A stretch of DNA of 64,000 bases from Henricia sp. BOLD:AAB3569 (lineage: Eukaryota; Echinodermata; Asteroidea; Spinulosida; Echinasteridae). Location of the stretch: NCBI GenBank assembly GCA_037783545.1, contig JBBELK010000054.1, forward strand, positions 248,001 to 312,000, read 5' to 3'. Position numbers and translations under genes: made by a program. How positions within the stretch are numbered: the first letter of the stretch is position 1; every line of letters starts with the position of its first letter. Positions 57,271 to 64,000 of the stretch are shown here, piece by piece. The notes beneath the pieces are model-generated. The model was not told where the DNA came from, made no database searches, and worked only from the letters and a program-made list of their open reading frames with translations.

Positions 57271-57473
57271 AACTCTTTTTGGTTTTCGTGAAAATGAGTA
57301 AAAAAGTTGCCGAGTTGGCGTCCGCCTCAGTCATAGGTTTATGCACATTCGGCCGGGCAATTTTGTCATCCAATCCCATAATGCATTGAGAACGTCGATA
57401 AGGTTTATTAGAAATGGCCAGAGACACCTGGGATTCCCCTTGCTCTTCACGAAAGAATGCTCTGGGAGCTTTA

Positions 57474-57540
57474 GCAGTGAGGACTTAAACTCCCGAAATG
57501 GAGAAATTCTCCCCTTCTGGAGTTTGAGTCCTCACTGTTT
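57474..57540. repeat. Hairpin of ~20-bp arms
   Basis: CAGTGAGGACTTAAACTCC pairs, with one wobble, with GGAGTTTGAGTCCTCACTG around a loop. It adjoins the tail of the SINE. Confidence 0.8.
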
Positions 57541-57544
57541 AGAG

Positions 57545-57728
57545 TAGACTGCATTACCTGGTTACCGTTTACCAACGGCTTTACATCCCTACTGAAGGAT
57601 GGAGCAAGTGTGGTTAAGTGCCTTGCCCAAGGGCACAGGTACCGCAGCCGGATTCGAACCCGCAACCCCAAGTTTTCACCTACTGGTATGATTGCGAGTC
57701 AATGACCCATAACACTCAGCCACGGTAC
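57545..57728 (-). mobile_element. tRNA-derived SINE
   Basis: On the minus strand the head (57728 to 57639) folds like a class II tRNA: acceptor GTACCGT pairing with GCGGTAC, an A box TGGCTGAGTGTTATGGG and a B box GGTTCGAATCC. The anticodon arm is degenerate. Downstream comes GTGCCCTTGGGCAAGGCACT, a body motif I know from SINE-like repeats of marine animals. RNA polymerase III would transcribe it; a host LINE would mobilise it. Confidence 0.75.
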
Positions 57729-57745
57729 TCCACACAAAAACATCT

Positions 57746-57775
57746 TGGCAGCGGTGGGATTCGAACCCACGGTAT
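57746..57775 (-). tRNA. 3' half of a tRNA-Leu-like sequence (fragment)
   Basis: On the minus strand, CGTGGGTTCGAATCCCACC followed by GCTGCCA equals the T arm and acceptor 3' strand of a typical eukaryotic tRNA-Leu. The matching 5' acceptor and D arm are not found upstream, so it is a fragment or the head remnant of another SINE. Confidence 0.5.
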
Positions 57776-57848
57776 CGAAATGACTGGTGTGGCCGTGGAT
57801 AGACCTTTGCGGCAGGGTTTTTCTCACACATTATGAAATTAGCATAAT

Positions 57849-59025
57849 TAGGTGATCGGGCCAACAGCCCGATCACCTATTACTCTCGTACGATTTCTTT
57901 ATTTTTTATTTTTTAATTTTTTTTCTTTTTCTTTTTCTTTTTCCACTCAAACGTTTCCAGAGGTTTTCTTCAAAACGGTTCAAGCTATCAAACTTGGTAG
58001 GAACATCAACCCCAATGTGAAGATGTGCATACAAGTGTGACGTCATTGTGACGTCATTAGGTATCAAATTACAAACCAAAAATGACCAAAATATGCATGT
58101 TTTAAAATGCTTCCGTCTGGAAAACCACGTGACCCATGATCTTCGTATTTGACAGGCTTGATATTTGATACAGACATAGGCCCTACGGCAGACTTTCACC
58201 AGCATGTATAATAGTATCATGATGGCATCAAGTGTGACGTAATAATGACGTCATCAGGTGTCAAATTACAAAAATTCAAAGGTTATTATTTTCAAAATTC
58301 ATATCTCAAGAACCGTAATAGATACTTGAACAATTCTTTCACAACATGATAAGTCTAAATGAACTGAACAAATCATACGATTGAATGCAAATAGATTCAA
58401 AGTGGTAGTTAATTTGACCATATTTCTACGGAACGAAATGTTTCCACACATGTGGACCTTTTGACTATACCATTGGTGACGTCATTACATGGACGGTGGT
58501 TACGTAATGTTGTGTCAAATCACGCAAATTTGGAGCTGAGATGTTTTAAAATGCTGTATCTTGAAAACTACAACAGATATTGGTATGATTCCTTCGCCAC
58601 ATTTAAGAACTTGATGTTCAACATATTGTTCAACAATTTGTGCACAAAATTGTGACGTCATGATGTCGTCACAGGTGTCACATTACAAGATTTCAAAGGT
58701 TATTATTTCAACAATTCATATCTCAAAACGGTGCAAGCTATCAACCCCCAGCTATGGCGGATATGCAGGGAGGAGATATTAGTTACCGGATTAGTGTATA
58801 CAGCAGCCGATTTCACGACACTTTACGCAAGTCCACTTACGCCATAAGTTATTGCGCAAGTAATGGCGTAAGTGGACTTGCGCAATTGCGTAAAGTTTCG
58901 TGAAATCGGCTGCTGAACTTCCATTTTTGCCATTCCACAGGTGATAACAACGTCTGAAATTCATCACAAAATGTTCATTTAACCCGATCACCTGGCGTTT
59001 GTAACAACAAACGTCATACCTCTAG
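57849..59025. mobile_element. Family H copy H7 (type B, internally deleted)
   Basis: A single head (stem AGGTGATCGGGC) at 57849, T-rich tract, two internal deletions (around 58160 and 58380), the 123-bp palindrome with a small deletion, CCCGATCACC, 3' stem-loop and CTAG at 59022-59025. Outer flanks are AAT| and |TTA. It is the clearest single, non-tandem copy. Confidence 0.8.
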
Positions 59026-59040
59026 TTATTATTTGGTACA

Positions 59041-59432
59041 GTATTTTTTCCGTTTAGGTTGAACAAAGATTTTAAGGAAATTACCTCCTGCAATCAATAT
59101 TAATCCAATTCTAGGTATACTAATACTTCCCACATGCACTTAATTTTGTCGGAAATGTTGTATTTCTGAGATAATTAATTGATAAAATTACTGCAGGTGC
59201 TCTGTGCGTAAACGCGACAATAGAGGGTGCTGCATGCGCGCATACATGATTCGTCTTGCACTATTAAAACTAAATGCAATTTTTGAAGGTGAAAATGTGA
59301 TTTTTCTTTAGAAAAGCAACATTTGCGACAAAAGTGCATGTGGAAAGTATAGAATTGGATTATCTGTTGATTCCAGGAGGTAATATTTCCTTAAAATCTT
59401 TGTTTAACCTACTTTGTAAATGGAAAAAATAC
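59041..59432. mobile_element. MITE with AGGAGGTAATTTCCTT arms, copy 1
   Basis: GTATTTTTTCC...AACAAAGATTTTAAGGAAAT and TTACCTCCTG at the left are mirrored at the right. A second copy is at 62.38-62.73 kb. GGTACAG occurs just outside both ends here (59033-59040 and about 59437-59443), suggesting a duplicated target with a few extra bases. Confidence 0.8.
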
Positions 59433-59896
59433 TATTGGTACAGCGGACCTTTGACATGTATAGACCGGTTCCTGGTCCTAGCGCTTAATTGCCGAATATG
59501 CCATGAGGTGAGAACCAATTATGTCAAATAGGTCTGCTTTTATATATGCTAATTCCATTGTTTTCAGAAAACCCCCAAAAGGTCTAATTGACACATCATT
59601 TAACAGTTTTAATTATGTCTGCCCCTTGTCATATGTGTGCCGGTGCAGTGGTTTTATGGGACGCTTTGGTCGAAAGGTCACGCCGTCACTATTGCTTGTC
59701 CGTGGGGCCGGGCAACACACCTGGCTGTTAACAGAAAAGCGTGTGGCTCTATTCTCTCCCGATCTGGAAGACAAGCAAGTGACCTGTGACCTTTTGACCC
59801 CATGTAAAAGCGCCCCATAGGTAAAGCATAGAAAAGGAAGGTGCTTGCCCAAACGTACTGAAATAATCCCTCCGTTTTTGGCTAGTATCAACAGTA
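59433..59896. other. Upstream region of the host gene candidate
   Basis: A 99-codon frame (59521-59820) shows no homology I recognise. The region may contain the promoter or 5' untranslated exon of the gene beginning at 59897. No TATA box stands out. Confidence 0.4.
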
Positions 59897-60143
59897 ATGG
59901 ATGAAGACTTGGAATCCAGCGATATCTCAGCAGAAGAACTTGCTGCCATATGCAACAAGGGACAGTTTGCCAGGTCTATCTCCCTGGCCTTATCGGCAAA
60001 TATTGATGAAGAAACTGGAGTTTTGCCCGCTGGAGAACAAGACAGTGCCAGTTACCAGTCATCCTGCACCCAAGATGGTGCAATAGAAATAAGAGAATTG
60101 ACGGTGCAAGAGGAATCTGTGATCGTTTCTGATGATAGTGACG
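59897..60143 (+). CDS. Host gene candidate, exon 1 (acidic N-terminus)
   Basis: The ATG (context CAGTAATGGATG) opens a frame of 82 codons plus one base. It begins MDEDLESSDISAEELAAI and ends in the acidic VIVSDDSD. The donor G|GTATTT at 60144 leaves phase 1. Exon 2 supplies exactly the two bases needed, extending the acidic run. No domain is recognised; an SDDSD-type stretch suggests a nuclear, phosphorylated protein, but that is inference. Without splicing, the frame would end four codons later. Confidence 0.65.
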
Positions 60144-60384
60144 GTATTTATTTATAAGAAATTGTTTCCAGCACTTTTTCTTTCTTTTATGTTTCCAGCC
60201 TATAATGGTGGGTATATACACCACACCTGGGTCTTTTCACAGTACGGGGGCATTTTGGCAACAGACCATGCATATTTTCGAGGAAATACTTTTGTCTATA
60301 GTCTCAAAATAAAAGAAATAAGTTTCAGTTGTTCTGAAGAGATAACTAATTAGGCCCAAAAAGGGTTACAAATAATGTGACAAC

Positions 60385-60545
60385 ATACCTTTCTAAAAAC
60401 CCTGTGTACAAATTTCCAATATACGTGCGTAACCGGGACGGACACTTAATTGTGTTACATTTTTAATAGGTGGTCCCGGTTACGAGCGTATATTGGAAAT
60501 TTATACGCAGGGTTTTTAGAAAGGCATGTTGTCACACTATTTGTA
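60385..60545. mobile_element. Small hairpin MITE, copy 1
   Basis: CTAAAAACCCTGTGTACAAA and TTCCAATATACG...CCGGGAC are mirrored around ACATTTTTAATAG. A second copy is at about 63545-63690. Confidence 0.8.
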
Positions 60546-60573
60546 GGGCAATTCCATAAATTCAGATTTGCAT

Positions 60574-60897
60574 TTCAGAGACTTTGAGGACTTGTAATGC
60601 TTCACATATTCAAGTTGTTTGATTTTAAACAAATGTTCTTTAAGGATCCTTGATGGAAGTGTAATTCCTGAAATTCCAGTGTGATCCCATTCTCAACATA
60701 AGCATAACAGGTTAAAAAAAAACTCGTTTTCGGACGTACTCATTGAATACGTCCGAAACCGAGTTTTTCAGGAATTACACTTCCATCAAGGATATGCTTG
60801 AAGAACATGTGTTTAAAATCAAACAACTTGAATACGTGAAGCATTACAAGCCCTCAAAGTCTCTGAAATGTAAATCCAAAGCTTGAAATTAGTCAAT
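60574..60897. repeat. Large palindrome containing the kinesin-flank repeat
   Basis: ATTTCAGAGACTTTGAGGAC at the left is mirrored near 60866, through TTCAAGTTGTTTGATTTTAA and CTTGATGGAAGTGTAATTCC, meeting around a second short palindrome (CTCGTTTTCGGACGTA and its inverse). The right arm is the same ~98 bp found upstream of the KIF20 fragment at 5.9 kb. Confidence 0.8.
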
Positions 60898-61947
60898 GAA
60901 GGGCACCAAGGCCAAGAGCAGGGGCAACAGTAGACTGGTCCCCTGTCCATGTGCACTACGCTGCTCTCGCTATACAAGGACAGGCACACGCCGAGCAATA
61001 ACCACGGGTGATTGGCCGTTGTATTGCCACGCGTGATTGGTCGTTGTATTAAATATATGCATGATCTGTTTTTAGAGTTTGCTCAACAACGAGTGAATTT
61101 CGCAATCGTTAATTTTGTCGCTGGGTTTTGCATATCCTATTCAATCTTTGCCATCCCTTATATTTATTTAGTAATTTTGGCAGTGGTGTACTCGTCAACG
61201 CCCAGGTTTGTACTGATACATTACTTTTTACTTGAAATGGCGCTGTTTGCCGTATTTTTAAGCCGCCAAACATCAATATCACAGTGCGGCCGTACGTTGT
61301 TCAAAAAAAGTTTTTCATCGCATAAAAAAACTCGACAAAACATGACAGAAACCCCATCGAATGATAATGACATGGTTGGATATAGAGCTATTTGTTCAAC
61401 CTTGATTCCCACCGAAACCAGAATGTTTATTTGGTCCTGACAGCAATTTTACAGGCATATCTTCTGCTGTCGATGCAAAAATACCGCTGCTGCCGCCGCT
61501 GTAATTTTCCCAACAGACATTGATTGCGTAGCGCGCGATGCCAAATCGAACGAAGGCGCGCAACACGCTGTATTCTGGGCGCCTGCTTGGCGCTTGCGCA
61601 AACCGTGACACAGTCCTTTTAATTTGCATAAACATCCAGGAATTCCTGGATATTTATGCCAAACATGGCGGCGTGTACCTGTCCTCATATACGACGGAGG
61701 GGAAGTAAATATGTGGACAAGGGAACCAGTCTAGGGCAACAGAGGCAATGACCTCTGTGGCCCTGTAAATCTGAATTTATGGAATTGCCTAATGTAACCC
61801 TTTTTGGGCCTAATTAAGTTATGTCTTCAGAACAGCTGAAACTTTTATTTTGAGACCAGACAAAGGTATTTTCTGGAAAATTAGGTCTCGGACATTGTGT
61901 TGCCAAAATGCCCCTTTTACCGTGGAAAGACTCGCCTTAGTTTCGTG

Positions 61948-62088
61948 TGTAAATTCGGTGCGCGTCGCTTTGAGAAAAAGCGGTATGGAGGCAAATTGGA
62001 GTAAAAATAAGGTGCACTAAAAAAAAACCATAATTTCACTCCAAATTCCCTCCACATCGCTTTTCCTCAAAGCGACGTGCGTCGCATT
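61948..62088. mobile_element. Hairpin MITE with CGCGTCGCTTTGAGAAAAAGCG arms
   Basis: CGTCGCTTTGAGAAAAAGCG and AATTGGAGT at the left are mirrored at the right. A related single arm follows at about 62155-62200. Confidence 0.75.
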
Positions 62089-62378
62089 TATGCGCGAAAA
62101 GCTCTGTGAATCCACCCTCAGGGTGGATTTGCACTGAGCCTTTTTGCCCTTAAATTTGACGCGTGTCACTTTGAGAAAAAGCGGCGTGGAGGGAATTACC
62201 CTATTCTACCCTTTTTCTTTCATTGTCACTCTCAAAATTGTTTTTTATAAAGGTCCATAAAATACATGTACATCATTTGCAGTTAACGTAACAAAAATTT
62301 TACTTCACAAGTTGACAAGAAAAACCTGTCTAAAAGTGTTGATAGCAATGGTAACAAACAACCTTTTAAGTTTTGGTT

Positions 62379-62726
62379 TTTTTTTTCGTATACATTGAAC
62401 AAAGATTTGAAGGAAATTACCTCCTGAAATCAAGAGATAATGTAATTTTAAGATATACTTCCTACTTGCAAATGTTGCTTTTCTGTAGAAAAATCGCATT
62501 TTCTTCTTCAAAAATTGCATTCAGTTAGTGCACAAGATAACCATTCACGCCGTAATTTTGTGCATTACTTTATGCAGTATTCAATGTTATCATTTATTTA
62601 TCTCAGAAATGCAACATTTCCGACAGAAGTGCAAGTGGGAAGTATATATCTTAAAATTGTATTATCTGTTGATTCCAGGAGGTAATTTCATTCAAATCTT
62701 TGTTCAATGTATACAGGAAAAAATAC
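62379..62726. mobile_element. MITE with AGGAGGTAATTTCCTT arms, copy 2
   Basis: Same arms as the copy at 59.04-59.43 kb (CGTATACATTGAACAAAGAT and its inverse at the right end). Non-coding; lies in intron 1. Confidence 0.8.
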
Positions 62727-63024
62727 CTCATTTTTGTTGGTGTAAAATGGTACCTATAGACACAATAGTCTGAGCTAGTACTTGGACCAGTGAATTTCAC
62801 TCTTCAGTGACTTTGTGTTTCTTGGGTTTTTTTTTCACAAGATCTATTAAAATATTTTCAAATCTTAATACGGGTGTTAATTGCGTTTTCATTGACTGCC
62901 AGTGTATTTCTGCATCTATGTGGCTCAAATTTCTACAAGGCAGTTTATCAACATGATTCTATAGTTATGTAATGCTGTTGTTCCTGTTTTTAAAAGTTTT
63001 CCAATCATGTAATCTGTCTTTAAG

Positions 63025-63219
63025 ACGATTCGACAAGTGAGGAAGATACTTCAGATGAATGTGATGCAGCACAGCTGACGACTCTACCCAAAATTGTTCC
63101 ATCATCACGTCCCAGACATAGAACCAGACTCCGGCAGCAGAAACGTCGACAAAAGATGACGGATTTCTTAGCACCATTTATGAGAGACAGTGACTCGGAC
63201 AGAGAAGGGGAAACAATAG
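63025..63219 (+). CDS. Host gene candidate, exon 2 (basic stretch and MTDFL motif)
   Basis: The acceptor CTGTCTTTAAG|AC and donor ACAATAG|GTAAAT bound 195 bases, phase 1 on both sides. The frame continues the acidic run (STSEEDTSDE), then a basic segment (RPRHRTRLRQQKRRQ) followed by KMTDFLAPF and an acidic Ser-rich tail. KRRQ...MTDF resembles the PCNA-interacting/PIP-degron motif of p21 (KRRQTSMTDFY) but is one residue short between Gln and Met and has Leu for the final aromatic. Nuclear role is inferred only. Confidence 0.7.
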
Positions 63220-63544
63220 GTAAATGTAGGCGTAACCGTTTATAATAAAAAATAATATTAAAAAGGAATGAGTGTTTCATTATGGTTATTAGGTTTAATA
63301 CTCAACTGCTTTCTCAGTATGTGGTCAGAGATAGGGACCACCATCTTTCAACTGCTGTCTTCACGTCTTCATCAGGCAATAGGGTAGACAGTTCTATGAG
63401 GCAAATTGGCTTCAATTAATTGAGCCAGACTTTTTCGCATTTTTACTGAAGCAATAGACCTTTTTCACTAGTGGCCATGGTTGAGGTCGGGTGTTAAAAA
63501 GGAGGATCCAAAAGCATACACAAGACTGTCGCACTAGGACAAAT

Positions 63545-63690
63545 TGTTATAACCCTGTACTCTGTACAAATTTCCAATATACGCTCGCAACCGGGACGGA
63601 CACTTGTGTTACATTTTATTAGGCCGTCCCGGTTACGAGCGCATATTGAAAATTTGTACATGGGGTTTTTAGAAAGCATGTTGTCACACT
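63545..63690. mobile_element. Small hairpin MITE, copy 2, plus arm of the TIR element
   Basis: Matches the copy at 60.39-60.55 kb (ACAAATTTCCAATATACGCT and its inverse). It is followed to about 63835 by the same arm sequence seen at 61785-61925, ending just before exon 3. Confidence 0.75.
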
Positions 63691-63852
63691 ATTTGTAACC
63701 CTTTTGGGTCTAAGTTATCTCTTCAGAACAACTGAAACTTATTTCTTCTATTTTGAGACCAGACAATTAAAGGTATTTTCTGCAAAATATGGTCTGTGTT
63801 GCCAAAATGCCCCCTTTACCGTGGAAAGACTCTTTTCCGAATTCCGTTGTAG

Positions 63853-64000
63853 TTGAAGGTGGAGACAGGATCCAGGCTGTTCCTACTCTGACAGAACTGT
63901 GCATACAGAAGGGAATCATTGCGTCTGGTACCCTGCCCCCCGGTCTGAAGCCAGTATTATCACAGCATCATAACAAGGCTAGGCTAGTAACACTGCAGCT
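63853..64000 (+). CDS. Host gene candidate, exon 3 (partial, runs off window)
   Basis: The acceptor TTCCGTTGTAG|TT supplies the two bases that complete the split codon from exon 2, and the frame stays open to the last base. It reads EGGDRIQAVPTLTELCIQKG and a following LPPGLKPVL segment, loosely like the start of leucine-rich-repeat or F-box-type proteins of the Rad7/AMN1 kind. This resemblance is too weak to name the gene. Confidence 0.65.

Larger units (their letters stand above)
60236..61925. mobile_element. TIR element in intron 1, with nested hairpins
   Basis: The left arm (about 60236-60400: GGGGGCATTTTGGCAACA, TCTCAAAATAAAAG, CTGAAGAGATAACT, AAAAAGGGTTACA) is mirrored at about 61785-61925. 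Inside are a hairpin at 60400-60545, the palindrome at 60574-60900 and a second inner inverted pair (CAATTCCATAAATTCAGATT). Part of the same arm recurs at 63690-63835. A 142-codon hydrophobic frame at 61012-61440 has no support as a gene. Confidence 0.7.

Noticed and set aside
57639..57728. Functional tRNA gene
   Set aside because: The acceptor stem and A/B boxes are good, but the anticodon arm does not pair properly and the sequence continues into a SINE body.
61012..61440. 142-codon hydrophobic frame as a membrane protein
   Set aside because: It lacks an ATG at its start, lies inside a TIR element in an intron, and matches nothing I recognise.

Overview
This is repeat-dense, AT-rich animal nuclear DNA. 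There is no bacterial-style gene packing. Genes are split by introns with GT/AG signals, kinesin coding sequence is present, and the transposons are typical of metazoans. Short words such as TAGGCCTA and ACATGTA, a SINE with a tRNA-like head, an HhH-containing gag and a MULE point to a marine invertebrate. An echinoderm or another invertebrate deuterostome is the best guess, but the sequence alone does not prove it.

Layout. 1-5.9 kb: AT-rich DNA with two non-autonomous inverted-repeat elements. 5.9-8.8 kb: a KIF20-type kinesin motor fragment abutting, in the opposite orientation, a decayed gag from an LTR-type retrotransposon; a minisatellite follows. 10.1-22.5 kb: one minus-strand non-LTR retrotransposon (ORF1 with zinc knuckles; endonuclease, reverse transcriptase, RNase H), opened by an ~0.84 kb TIR element and by a head-to-tail pair of Helentron-like elements (13.8-20.7 kb). 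23.6-28.0 kb: a large element with ~260 bp inverted arms, holding small palindromic MITEs, a 63-bp minisatellite and a Tc1-type transposase remnant.

28.1-59.0 kb is dominated by at least seven copies or pieces of one family, here called family H. Intact copies have a hairpin head starting TAGGTGATCGG, an inverted copy of that motif near the other end, a stem-loop just before a CTAG terminus, and T on both outer flanks. Copies stand head to tail. This is the architecture of Helentron/Helitron2-type rolling-circle elements. Some copies carry foreign cargo, including a 1.6-1.9 kb piece that looks like the promoter and first exons of a host gene. Between copies lie hairpin elements, a MULE pseudogene, a pair of MULE-type MITEs with perfect 9-bp target duplications, two sequences matching the histone 3' stem-loop consensus, and a tRNA-derived SINE.

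59.9-64.0 kb holds the best candidate for a living host gene: three plus-strand exons whose GT/AG boundaries and reading phases agree exactly. They encode an acidic N-terminus, a basic stretch and an MTDFL motif; the gene runs off the window. Its introns are full of MITEs.

No complete intact gene lies wholly inside the window. Most long reading frames are transposon remnants or chance frames in repeats.
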